Assembly (NCBI GenBank): GCA_963828075.1
Contig: CAWHDH010000017.1
Location: 310,001 to 374,000 of the forward strand
From: JACCYI01 sp963828075
GTDB taxonomy: Bacteria; Actinomycetota; Thermoleophilia; Solirubrobacterales; Solirubrobacteraceae
DNA length: 64,000 nucleotides
Direction: 5' to 3'
Shown here: positions 15,959-24,289 of the stretch, piece by piece
Position numbering within the stretch: the stretch's first letter is position 1
Layout: every line of letters starts with the position of its first letter
Notes under the pieces: model-generated
Seen by the model: only the letters and a program-made list of their open reading frames with translations
Database searches by the model: none
What the model was told of the DNA's origin: nothing
Translations under genes and position numbers: made by a program

Positions 15959-17491
15959 TCAGCTTGCCGGCGCCGCCGGCAGCAACGCCCAGAACTGGCT
16001 GCCCGCGCCGGGCGTGGAGTCCACGCCGACCTCGCCGCCGAGGCGCTGCACGGCGCGCGCGCAGATCGCCAGGCCGAGGCCGTTCCCGGAGCGGTCGCCG
16101 GACTCCGGGAGACGCTGGAAGGCGTCGAAGATGCGCGCCTGATCGACGGGATCGATGCCCGGGCCGTTGTCGGCCACGACCAATCGCCAGCGGTCGTCGG
16201 TCGCCTCCACGCGGATCGTGACCCGCGGCCCCTCGGCGGAGCCGTACTTGACCGCGTTGGAAACGAGGTTCTGCACCAGCGCGTGCACGGCCATGGCGTC
16301 CCCGAGCACCGCCGCCCGAGGCGCGATCTCCACCTCGAGGACGGCGCCGCGCGCCTCGATCTCGCTCTGCAGTCCGGTGGCGACGTTCGCCACCGCGTCG
16401 CGGAGGTCGACGCGCTGGGCGGCCGGTGCGGGCTCACCGAGGCTCGCGTACGCGAGGAGGTTGTCGATGAGGGCGAGCATCCCGCCCGCGGCACTCGTCA
16501 CGTACCGGAGCATCTCGCGGCCCTCCGGTGATAGCCGCTTCCCCTCGCGGCGCGCGAGCAGATCGACGAACCCGGCGACCGTGACCAGCGGCTGGCGCAG
16601 GTCGTGGGCCGCCACGGCCGCGAACTGGTCCAGCTCGGCGTTCGACTGCGCCAGCTCGCGCTGCGCGTGCAGCAGCTCCTCCTCGGCGGCGCGCTGGGTC
16701 GTCAGGTCGCGGGTGACCTTCGCGAAGCCGAGCAGCGTGCCGTCGTCGTCGCGGACGGGGGTGATCGTGACGTGGCACCAGAACCGCGTGCCGTCCTTGC
16801 GGACGCGCCAACCCTCCTGCTCGAAGCGACCCTCGCGCGTGGCGATCCTCAGGCGCTCGGCGATCCGCTCGGGGTTGCGCTCGTCCTCGGGATAGAACGC
16901 AGAGAAGTGGCGGCCGAGGATCTCGTGGTCGGCGTATCCCTTGATGCGCCGCGCCCCGGAATTCCACGTCGTGACGTGGCCCTTGGGGTCGAGCATGAAG
17001 ATCGCGTAGTCCTGGACGCTTTCGACCAGCCGCCGGAACTGGACCAGCTCCCCATTGGCGGCGCGCAGCCGCTCCTCCTGGGCGCGACGGTTCGTCAGGT
17101 CGCGCGTCACCTTCCCGTACCCGGTCAGCGCCCCGGTCTCGTCGCGAATCGCGGTGATGACCACGTTGGCCCAGAACATGGAGCCGTCGCGGCGCACGCG
17201 CCAGCCCTCCTCTTCGAAGCGCCCCTCGCGCGCTGCCACCTCGAGCTCCTCCTCCGGGTGGAGCCGGGCCCGCGCCTCCGCTGGATAGAAGCGACGGAAG
17301 TGCTGCCCGACGATCTCCTCCGCGGTGTAGCCCTTGATGCGCTCGGCACCGGGATTCCACGTGAGCACGTGCCCGTCGACGTCGAGCAGGAAGATCGCGT
17401 AGTCCTCGACGCTGGAGACGAACAGCTCGAGCTGCTGCTTCCGGCGCCGCTCGCGGCCCACGCCCGTGCTCGGGATCTCCACCGGCTCCAC
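15959..17491 (-). CDS. Soluble sensor histidine kinase with two PAS domains
   Basis: The protein has 510 residues and no membrane segment. Two closely similar PAS domains, with PAC motifs, occupy about 24-140 and 152-270 (DYAIFLLD / DYAIFMLD, TWNPGAERIKGY / TWNSGARRIKGY, EEGWRVRRDG / QEGWRVRKDG, GKVTRDLT / AKVTRDLT), evidently an internal duplication. A short coiled linker leads to the phospho-acceptor H296 (AAHDLRQPL), the N-box N412, the G1 box DNGPGID and the G2 box GNGLGLAI. It is a cytoplasmic redox- or light-type sensor by analogy. No response regulator is adjacent. GTG 17491 is chosen as the first start after the ATPase stop, 22 nt away; GTG 17482 is possible. Confidence 0.85.
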   Translation of the reverse strand: MEPVEIPSTGVGRERRRKQQLELFVSSVEDYAIFLLDVDGHVLTWNPGAERIKGYTAEEIVGQHFRRFYPAEARARLHPEEELEVAAREGRFEEEGWRVRRDGSMFWANVVITAIRDETGALTGYGKVTRDLTNRRAQEERLRAANGELVQFRRLVESVQDYAIFMLDPKGHVTTWNSGARRIKGYADHEILGRHFSAFYPEDERNPERIAERLRIATREGRFEQEGWRVRKDGTRFWCHVTITPVRDDDGTLLGFAKVTRDLTTQRAAEEELLHAQRELAQSNAELDQFAAVAAHDLRQPLVTVAGFVDLLARREGKRLSPEGREMLRYVTSAAGGMLALIDNLLAYASLGEPAPAAQRVDLRDAVANVATGLQSEIEARGAVLEVEIAPRAAVLGDAMAVHALVQNLVSNAVKYGSAEGPRVTIRVEATDDRWRLVVADNGPGIDPVDQARIFDAFQRLPESGDRSGNGLGLAICARAVQRLGGEVGVDSTPGAGSQFWALLPAAPAS

Positions 17492-17513
17492 CGTAGCTGG
17501 GATGCGCGGGCGC

Positions 17514-18641
17514 TCAGCGCCGGCGCAGCCACTCCCCGAACAGCGGATCCAGCAGGACGGAGTGGCCCGACTCGTCGCGGACGACGTGCTGCTCGGCGTC
17601 CTCGAGACGACGGAGCGCCGCCTGGAGCGTCGAGCGCGAGATCCGGTGCTCGTCCGCCAGCCGCGGGCTGGTCGGCGGGATCGAGTCGGCGAGGCCGAGC
17701 GCGACGATCCGCTCCGGCCGGGGGAGGCCGTCCCAGACCGCCTGGTGGGCGTCGGCGGTCTCCGCCACTGCGGCATCGAGCGCCGCGGCGGCCGGGTCGT
17801 CGACCGGCGTCCCCCCGTCTAAGAGCTCGAACAGGTGATGGGCGAGCAGCATCGTTCGCTGAGGATGCCCGCCCGTAAACGTAAGGATGCGATCGACGGC
17901 GTCGCCCGCGTCGAGGCCGGCGGCCTCGATGAGGCGCTCGACGTCCGCGGCGGCCTCGTCGGACGGGAGTGTCGGGAGGGTGAGGGGCCGCGCCTGGCCG
18001 TAGAACGGGCGCTCGCGGTCCGAGAACAGCGCCCGCATCATCGACGGCTGGCTGCCGGCGTAGACGTAGGCGACCGCGTCGCCGTGGTGCTGGATCACCG
18101 AGCGGATCAGGCCGTCGAGCCCGTCGTCGGCGACCAGCAGGTCCTGGAACTCGTCGAAGCAGACGACGGTCAGGTCGCTGTCGGCGGCGTGCAGGCGCGC
18201 GGGCACGTCGAGCAGGTCGAGCAGCGCGGCGCGCGCGTCGTCGGCCGCGACCTGCCGGGCCGCCGGGCCGAGCACGACCTTGGCGCCGCCGACCCCGATC
18301 TCGACGCCGAGGCGCCCGGCCCAGCGGCGCACGGCGCGCGACGGGTCCGGCGGCAGCGCCGCGTAGACTGCGGCCACCCGCGCGGCCACGTCGGCCACCG
18401 TCCCGACGCGCGAGAGGTCGACCCGCAGGGCGCGGTGGCCGACCGCCCGCATCGCCTCGACGTGGGCGTCGAGCACACTCGTCTTGCCGAAGCGGCGCGG
18501 CGCGACGAGCCGGATGGCGACGCGGTTGGCCGCCGCGCGCTGGAGCGCGTCGAGCTCGGCGCGACGGTCGATCAGGGCGTCCGGGGTCACCGGGCCCTGG
18601 TAGGCGAAGGGATTGCCGCCGGGAAGCATGTACGACATCAT
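17514..18641 (-). CDS. AAA-type ATPase with C-terminal winged helix
   Basis: A 375-residue ATPase of the archaeal/STAND-like AAA group. Walker A is APRRFGKTSV (48-57), Walker B VVCFDEFQDL (159-168), and sensor-like AYVYAGSQPSMMRALF follows. The C-terminal part (about 305-375) reads as a winged helix with SRSTLQAALRRLEDAE. Relatives bind DNA or act in mobile-element or stress contexts; a specific role is not assignable. The first codons (ATG 18641, 18638 and 18629) lie inside an inverted repeat of TCGTAC type, suggesting autoregulation. It sits between the proline genes and the PAS kinase on the same strand. Confidence 0.75.
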   Translation of the reverse strand: MMSYMLPGGNPFAYQGPVTPDALIDRRAELDALQRAAANRVAIRLVAPRRFGKTSVLDAHVEAMRAVGHRALRVDLSRVGTVADVAARVAAVYAALPPDPSRAVRRWAGRLGVEIGVGGAKVVLGPAARQVAADDARAALLDLLDVPARLHAADSDLTVVCFDEFQDLLVADDGLDGLIRSVIQHHGDAVAYVYAGSQPSMMRALFSDRERPFYGQARPLTLPTLPSDEAAADVERLIEAAGLDAGDAVDRILTFTGGHPQRTMLLAHHLFELLDGGTPVDDPAAAALDAAVAETADAHQAVWDGLPRPERIVALGLADSIPPTSPRLADEHRISRSTLQAALRRLEDAEQHVVRDESGHSVLLDPLFGEWLRRR

Positions 18642-18668
18642 CGTACATGACGGTACGACGGAAACGTA
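18628..18668. promoter_or_regulatory. Cluster of GTAC-centred inverted repeats at the ATPase start
   Basis: ATGTACGA (18628-18635) and TCGTACAT (18641-18648) form a perfect 8-bp inverted repeat with a 5-bp spacer. CGTAC (18642-18646) and GTACG (18653-18657) form a second, and CGTAC recurs at 18665-18669. The cluster covers the start codons of the ATPase gene and the 33-bp gap after the P5C dehydrogenase gene. It is a probable operator, and autoregulation by the winged-helix ATPase is one possibility. Confidence 0.5.
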
Positions 18669-18674
18669 CGCCCG

Positions 18675-20234
18675 TCAGACGACGAGGCCGTGCCGGACGG
18701 TGTTCTCCGTCACGACGCGGGGCTCGACGAACTGCAGCAGGTACCCCGGGCCACCCGCTTTGGTCCCGGTTCCCGACAGGCGGTTGCCGCCGAACGGCTG
18801 CCGGCCGACCATCGCGCCGGTGATCTCGCGGTTGACGTAGAGGTTGCCGACGGGCGAGCGGCCGACCACGTAGTCGACGGTGTCGGGGTTGCGCGCGAAC
18901 AGGCCGCCGGTCAGGCCGAACGGCGACGCGTCGACGCGGTCGCACGCCTCCTCCATCGACGCCACCCGCTCGACGGCGAGCAGCGGCCCGAAGATCTCCT
19001 CGGTGAGCACCTCGTGGCCCGCCGGGAGGTCGACGGCGACGGTGGGCGCCGCGAACCATCCCTCGCCGGGGACGTGCGGCGCGCGGGCGGCGATCCGCCC
19101 GTCGCGCTCGGCGGCGGCGGCGTAGCGGGCCACCCGCTCCTGGGACTCGCGCTCGATCACCGGCGGCACGTCGATGCCGAGCACCGATGCCTGCCCGACG
19201 TCGAGGACCTCGACGGCGCCGGCGAGACGCTCGACGAGGCCGTCGTGGACCGCCTCGTGCACGAGCACCCGGGCGGCGGCGGAGCACTTCTGGCCGGCGT
19301 AGCCGAACGCCGACTTGACCAGCGCGGGCACGACCTCGTCGAGGTCGGCGTCGGCGTCGACGATCACGCAGTTCTTGCCGCCCATCTCCGCGATCACCCG
19401 CTTGAGGTGCTTCTGGCCGTCGCGGACCTCGGCGGCGCTCTTGACGATCTCGAGGCCGACGGCGCCCGAGCCGGTGAAGGCGATCGTGTGGACGCGGCGG
19501 TCGGCCACGAGCCGCGCGCCGACGTCGCCCTCGCCGGGCAGCAGCGCCAGCGCGCCGGCGGGGACCCCGGCCCGGCGCAGCGCGTCGACGAGCACCGCGG
19601 CGCAGCCCGGCGTCTGCTCGGCGGGCTTGAGCACGACGGCGTTGCCGGTCGCCAGACCGGCGGCGGCCATCCCGCACGGGATCGCCACCGGGAAGTTCCA
19701 GGGGGAGATGACGGCGACGACGCCGCGCCCGGCCCAGCGCAGCTCGTTGCGCTCGCCCGGCATCTGCAGGAGCGCGGATCCCTGCTCGAGCTCGATCGCG
19801 CCGCGCGCGTAGTACTCGAGGAAGTCGATCGCCTCGCAGACGTCAGCGTCGGCCTCCGGCCACGGCTTGGCCGCCTCGCGCAGGATCAGCGCGGCGATCC
19901 GCAGGCGGTCCTCGCGCAGGATCGCAGCGGCGCGCACGAGGATCGCCGCGCGCTCGGAGGCCGGCGTGTCGCGCCACGCCGGCGCGGCCGCCGTGGCGGC
20001 GTCGAGCGCCGCGTCGACCTCAGCCGGGGTGGCGGCGGCGGCGCGCGCGACCACGCGGTCAGGCGCGCCGGGGTCCGTCGAGATCAGCTCGTCGCCGTGG
20101 CGCTCGGAGTCGCCGATGCGGACCGGCGCGGAGAGCGGCAGTTCGGCGTCGAGGGCGGCGAGCGCGGCGGCCAGGCCCTCGCGCACCGGGGCGCGGCGCA
20201 GCTCGAGGACCGGCTCGTTGCGGAAAGTTTCCAC
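18675..20234 (-). CDS. Delta-1-pyrroline-5-carboxylate dehydrogenase
   Basis: A 519-residue aldehyde dehydrogenase that oxidises glutamate semialdehyde (from pyrroline-5-carboxylate) to glutamate with NAD. SPWNFPVAIP (177-186), the nucleotide-binding GSGAVG, the general base E283 (AEMGGKN) and the nucleophile C317 (YAGQKCSAAAR) are all present. The long N-terminus and EEIFGPLLAVERV match the PutA C-terminal half / RocA group. GTG 20234 shares its G with the TAG stop of the proline dehydrogenase gene, so translation is coupled. Together the two genes are a split PutA pathway converting proline to glutamate. Confidence 0.93.
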   Translation of the reverse strand: METFRNEPVLELRRAPVREGLAAALAALDAELPLSAPVRIGDSERHGDELISTDPGAPDRVVARAAAATPAEVDAALDAATAAAPAWRDTPASERAAILVRAAAILREDRLRIAALILREAAKPWPEADADVCEAIDFLEYYARGAIELEQGSALLQMPGERNELRWAGRGVVAVISPWNFPVAIPCGMAAAGLATGNAVVLKPAEQTPGCAAVLVDALRRAGVPAGALALLPGEGDVGARLVADRRVHTIAFTGSGAVGLEIVKSAAEVRDGQKHLKRVIAEMGGKNCVIVDADADLDEVVPALVKSAFGYAGQKCSAAARVLVHEAVHDGLVERLAGAVEVLDVGQASVLGIDVPPVIERESQERVARYAAAAERDGRIAARAPHVPGEGWFAAPTVAVDLPAGHEVLTEEIFGPLLAVERVASMEEACDRVDASPFGLTGGLFARNPDTVDYVVGRSPVGNLYVNREITGAMVGRQPFGGNRLSGTGTKAGGPGYLLQFVEPRVVTENTVRHGLVV

Positions 20235-21607
20235 TAGACGGCGGCCGACTCGGTGCCGGGCGGGGCGAGCAGCTTCTCGACCGCCACGCCCTTCGCCTGG
20301 TCGGCGAGGAAGCTGTCGTTGCTGGTGTTCTCGAGCAGCCTGCGCACCAGGTAGGCCATCCCCGCCACGAGATCGCCCACCGGGCAGTAGGCGCGGACGC
20401 GCATCCCGCACGCCGCGAGTGCCGCCTGCAGCGGGTCGCCGAGCCCGCGCAGGATCTGCAGCTCGAGGTCGGGGTCCTGCCCGCCGGCGAGCCGGTTGTA
20501 GGCCAGCGCGTGCGAGACCGAGCGCAGGTTGTGCGAGGCGATCGCCACCCGCAGCGCACCAGCGCGCTGGGCGTCGATCAACCGTTGCGTGAGGGCCTCG
20601 AAGTTGCGGTCGCAGTCGGCCTTGACCTCGAAGACCGGGACATCCCAGCCGTGCTGCTGGGCGTCGACGACCTCGTGGTCCCAGTAGGCGCCCTTGACGA
20701 GCCGGACCGTGAGCGGGTGGCCGCGCCCGGCGCCGCGATGGTCGGCCCAGGCGAGGATCGTGTCCAGCGACTGCGGCGAGTCGCGCAGGTAGGCCTGCAG
20801 GACCATCCCCGCCGACGGGCCGTCGCGGAACTCCGGCTCGGAGAGCAATTCGAGCACCAGCTCCAGGATCGCGTCGCGCGAGTCCAGCGACTCCATGTCG
20901 ATGTGGAGATGGGCGCCGACGCGATCGGCGTGACGCAGGAGCCCGCGCAACCGGATGGCGGCGTCGCGCTGGCCCCGCTCGGGCGCGTCGGGTCGCAGCA
21001 GGGGGGTGAGCGCGGAGACCTTGACCGACAGGTTGGCGCGCGGGATCGGCCCGAGCGGATCGGACTCCAGCCGGGGCCGCGCGGGCCATTCGGCCGCCGC
21101 CGCGGCGATCGTGTCGAGCGCCTCGGAGCAGCGCGCCGCGTAGCGATCGGCCTCGGCCTGGGTGACCGTCGCCTCGCCGAGCAGGTCGACCGACGTGGCG
21201 ACGCCGCCCTTCCACAGCCCTCGCAGGTCGCCGAGCGCGGCGTCGGGACTCTCGCCGACGATGAAGCGCTGGGCCATGTGGCGCACGCCGGCGGTCGCCG
21301 CCATGCCGAGCGCCCGGCGCCCGGTCTTGGAGTTGCCCATCTTCATGGCGGCGGCGATCGGCGGCGGGTGGTCGTCGATCTCCCCGAGGAAGCCGGTCAG
21401 GTGGCGTGCGAGGTCGTCGAGCGACCGGCAGGCGGGGACGACGTCGACGAACCGGAACAGCGCCGCCTTGAGGTCGGCGTCCGAGGACGCGAGGTCCATC
21501 GCCTTGGTGTCGAGCGCCTTGATCGGATGCCGCGACGGCGACGGCGTCGCGGCCGCCAGCTCCTTGCCGACGGCGAACAGCTCGCGTTCGAGTGCCTGCT
21601 CCTCCAT
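20234..21607 (-). CDS. Proline dehydrogenase
   Basis: A 457-residue FAD enzyme of the PutA-PRODH barrel family that oxidises proline to pyrroline-5-carboxylate. Conserved substrate and flavin segments are visible: ANLSVKVSAL, HLHIDMESLDSRD, VRLVKGAYWDHE, ASHNLRS and the C-terminal YCPVGDLVAGMAYLVRRLLENTSN. The length corresponds to the PutA catalytic half without DNA-binding or dehydrogenase domains. It begins 13 nt after the secreted propeller gene and runs directly into the P5C dehydrogenase gene. A -10-like TAATCT lies 10 nt before ATG 21607, so the pair may also have its own promoter. Confidence 0.93.
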   Translation of the reverse strand: MEEQALERELFAVGKELAAATPSPSRHPIKALDTKAMDLASSDADLKAALFRFVDVVPACRSLDDLARHLTGFLGEIDDHPPPIAAAMKMGNSKTGRRALGMAATAGVRHMAQRFIVGESPDAALGDLRGLWKGGVATSVDLLGEATVTQAEADRYAARCSEALDTIAAAAAEWPARPRLESDPLGPIPRANLSVKVSALTPLLRPDAPERGQRDAAIRLRGLLRHADRVGAHLHIDMESLDSRDAILELVLELLSEPEFRDGPSAGMVLQAYLRDSPQSLDTILAWADHRGAGRGHPLTVRLVKGAYWDHEVVDAQQHGWDVPVFEVKADCDRNFEALTQRLIDAQRAGALRVAIASHNLRSVSHALAYNRLAGGQDPDLELQILRGLGDPLQAALAACGMRVRAYCPVGDLVAGMAYLVRRLLENTSNDSFLADQAKGVAVEKLLAPPGTESAAV

Positions 21608-21620
21608 CCCGCGGCTCAGA

Positions 21621-23201
21621 TTACCGCCGCGGCTGGACCCGGAAGGTCCTGCTGCTCACGTGCGACGAGTAGAGCATGCCGGGACCGCCGGCGCTGACCC
21701 GCAGGACGTGGCGGCCGGGGGCCAGGCGCGGCAGCCGCGAGCGCAGTCCGCAGATGCGGCGGCGCCCGTCGATCGAGCAGAGGAACAGCGTCGCCGCGGG
21801 ATCGTCGGCGACCAGGCGGATCGTCGGCTGGCGCGTGCGCTGGACGCGGGCCGGCGCTCGCGCGAAGCCGCCGCTCGGCGCGGCCAGCGACCGGACGAAG
21901 ACGTCCTCGGCGCCGTTGGAGTCCGGGCCGGCGAGGTTGGCGGCGGTGGAGCTGAAGGCGACGGCCAGCCCGTCGTCGGACAGGACCGGGCGCTGGAGGT
22001 GCTGCGGGACGAGCTCGGGGCCGCGGGGGGCCGAGCCTCGCGAGGTCACGTCGGCGACGACGGTGATCCCCCGCTTCACATCGTGGATGAAGACGTTCTC
22101 GCGCGGCGAGTCGCCGGGCGCCAGGTCCTCGGCGAACGACTCGAATGCGACGTACTTCCCGGTCGCGCCGATCGACGGAGCGAACGAGTCGTTGGTCGCC
22201 TCCTCGCCCGCGGACGACAGCGAGATCCGTGTCGTGGTGCCCCGGCGGCGGTCGCGGAGGAACACGTCGGTGTCCTGGTTGCGGTCGCGCGCGACGAGGT
22301 TGGTGGCGTCGGAGTCGAAGACCACGTAGCGCCCGCCCGCCGACACGTCGGAGACCTGGACGAACGGCCGCACGACCGCCAGGTTCTGGGCGGTCTCGCG
22401 GCTCGAGACCGACACGCGCTCGATGCGCCCCGTCCGCCGGTCGGCGAGAAAGACGTCGGGCAGCCGGTTGCGGTCGCCGCGGACCAGGTTCGAGGCCTCC
22501 GACGAGAAGGACACGTAGCGCCCGTCCGGCGAGATCGCCGGGTTCTGCGACGCGCCGTTGGCGTCGCCCCCGCGGGGCTGCGAGATCCGCCGCACCGCCT
22601 TGGTGGCGATCTCCACGGCGAACACGTCGGTCACGCCGTTGCGGTCGCCGGGCACCAGGTTGTCCGCGGCCGAGGTGAAGACGACGGTCTGCCCGGAGCG
22701 CGAGATGTCGGGCTGCGTCGAGTCGCCGTTCGCCTCGCCACCGTCGACCAGCGCGCTGATCCGGACCGGCGGCTCGAGGCCTGCCCGCACGAAGATGTCG
22801 CGACGCCCGTTCTGGTCCCCCGCGACGAGGTTCGTCGCGGCCGACACGAACGCGATCAGGTCGCCGGCGCCCGCGATGGCGGCGGAGTCCGAGGGGCCGT
22901 CCGCGCCGCCCTCGAGCGGTGCCGAGACGAGGCGTGTGGTGCCCTTCGCGGCGTCGCGCAGGAACACGTCGCGGACCGTGCCGTTCGGGTCGGCGGTGAG
23001 GTCGGGCGCGGTCGAGTCGAAGGCCACGAGGCGGCCTGCGGGCGAGATCGCGGGCCGGGTGCTGTCCCCGGCACCGGGGAGCGCGCCCGGAGTCGCCGAG
23101 ACGCGGGCGGTGCGCTCGGGGAGGCTGGTCGCCGACGCGGGCGCGGCGGCCGCGAGCGCGGCCAGCACGACCGCGGCCAGGACGGATGTGCGGCGGATCA
23201 T
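21621..23201 (-). CDS. Secreted TolB-like beta-propeller protein
   Basis: A 526-residue protein with an N-terminal signal peptide (MIRRTSVLAAVVLAALAAAAPASA). About seven blocks contain R-P-x-I-S-P-x-G-R-x-V-A-F-x-S, then N-L-V-x-G-D-x-N-x-x-x-D-V-F, the PD40/WD40-like blades of TolB-type propellers. A C-terminal beta domain (RQPTIRLVADDPAATLFLCSIDG...) with two Cys (CSIDGRRRIC) follows. It is likely extracellular. The ligand is unknown. Start ATG 23201 overlaps the stop of the upstream membrane protein by 4 nt (ATGA), so the two are translationally coupled. Confidence 0.85.
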   Translation of the reverse strand: MIRRTSVLAAVVLAALAAAAPASATSLPERTARVSATPGALPGAGDSTRPAISPAGRLVAFDSTAPDLTADPNGTVRDVFLRDAAKGTTRLVSAPLEGGADGPSDSAAIAGAGDLIAFVSAATNLVAGDQNGRRDIFVRAGLEPPVRISALVDGGEANGDSTQPDISRSGQTVVFTSAADNLVPGDRNGVTDVFAVEIATKAVRRISQPRGGDANGASQNPAISPDGRYVSFSSEASNLVRGDRNRLPDVFLADRRTGRIERVSVSSRETAQNLAVVRPFVQVSDVSAGGRYVVFDSDATNLVARDRNQDTDVFLRDRRRGTTTRISLSSAGEEATNDSFAPSIGATGKYVAFESFAEDLAPGDSPRENVFIHDVKRGITVVADVTSRGSAPRGPELVPQHLQRPVLSDDGLAVAFSSTAANLAGPDSNGAEDVFVRSLAAPSGGFARAPARVQRTRQPTIRLVADDPAATLFLCSIDGRRRICGLRSRLPRLAPGRHVLRVSAGGPGMLYSSHVSSRTFRVQPRR

Positions 23202-24289
23202 CCCGAGGGGGGCGGGACGCGGCCCGGCGGGTCGGGCGACGGCGTGGCCGTCGGGCGCGGGCGGGGGGTCGGCGTGGGCTTCGGCTTGGGCTTCGGCGTG
23301 GGCGTCGCCCGCGGCGCAGGCGGGGGTGGGGGAGGAGGCACGACGGGCACGGGTGTCGGGACGGCGGTCGGGACGGGCGTGGGAGCGGGTGCCTGCGCGG
23401 CGCGGCGGCGGGCCTCGATCCGCTCGCGGCGTTCGGCGGCGGCGCGACGCGCCGCCTGGCGCTCGCGAGTGAGCGCACGGCGCTCGCGTGCGAGGTTCAC
23501 CTGGCGGTCGCGAGCCGCGGCGCTGGTCGCGGCGCGCTCCGCGCCGGTCAGCTCGGCGGTGGGCGACGTGGCCGGCGTCGGGGTCGCGGTGGCCGCCGCC
23601 GTCGCGGTCGCCGACGCGGTGGCCGCGGGCGTCCGCGACGGGCCGGCCGGCAGCCGGCTCGCGCGCTTGTCGTCGGTGTCGCCGAGGAGCCCCGAGGCCG
23701 CGAAGGCCGCCCCGAGGACGAGGACGATGAGCGCGATCCCGCCCAACGCGCCGCGACCGAGCGCCCGTCCCCCGGCGCGCGGCCCCGCAGTGAGGCCGGC
23801 CAGACGGCCGGGCGGTCCGTCGCTCGCCGCCTCGTAGAGCCAGAGCGGCACCGGCCCGCCGCGCGGGCTCGCCAGCAGGCGCTCTCCGGCCGTGAAGCGC
23901 TGGGCGATCCCCTCGCAGGTCTTGCACGTGCCGACGTGCGCGCGCAGGCGGCCCTCGTCCTGAGCCGACAGCTCGCCGTTGGCGAGCCGCGCGATGGCCG
24001 GGGGGACGGCCGCGCAGGTCCCGGGCGTGACGTGGGCGACCGCCGCACCGGCGGCCGCGCGCAAGTGGTGGTAGACCGCGGCGCGGGCCACGGGCTCGGA
24101 CTCGGCGGCCCGGCCGGCGGCCGGGAGCTGGGCGCGAGCGGCGCGCACGGCCTGGGCTGCCACCTCGTGCGCCTGGCCCGGCACGACGGCCTCCGCGTAC
24201 GCGACCACGACGGCGCCGTGGGCGTCGATCGTGGCGGCGAGCGCCGCGTCCGGACTGCGGGCGGCGGTGGCGTGCGTGGTCAGCGTCAT
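23198..24289 (-). CDS. Membrane protein with sigma-region-2-like and anti-sigma zinc-finger segments
   Basis: A 363-residue protein. The first 95 residues resemble a degenerate ECF sigma region 2 (AHGAVVVAYAEAVV, then a conserved-looking AHEVAAQAVRAARAQL). A ZAS-type anti-sigma zinc finger follows, with HVGTCKTC fitting H-x3-C-x2-C (about 137-144). One transmembrane helix is ALGGIALIVLVLGAAFAASG (about 196-215). The exported part is Ala/Thr-rich, then an Arg/Ala-rich helical segment, then a Pro-rich tail with PTP and PKPKP repeats. It overlaps by 4 nt with both the propeller gene downstream and the GT-C gene upstream. No separate cognate sigma factor is adjacent. The family is not recognised as a whole. 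Confidence 0.7.
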   Translation of the reverse strand: MTLTTHATAARSPDAALAATIDAHGAVVVAYAEAVVPGQAHEVAAQAVRAARAQLPAAGRAAESEPVARAAVYHHLRAAAGAAVAHVTPGTCAAVPPAIARLANGELSAQDEGRLRAHVGTCKTCEGIAQRFTAGERLLASPRGGPVPLWLYEAASDGPPGRLAGLTAGPRAGGRALGRGALGGIALIVLVLGAAFAASGLLGDTDDKRASRLPAGPSRTPAATASATATAAATATPTPATSPTAELTGAERAATSAAARDRQVNLARERRALTRERQAARRAAAERRERIEARRRAAQAPAPTPVPTAVPTPVPVVPPPPPPPAPRATPTPKPKPKPTPTPRPRPTATPSPDPPGRVPPPSG

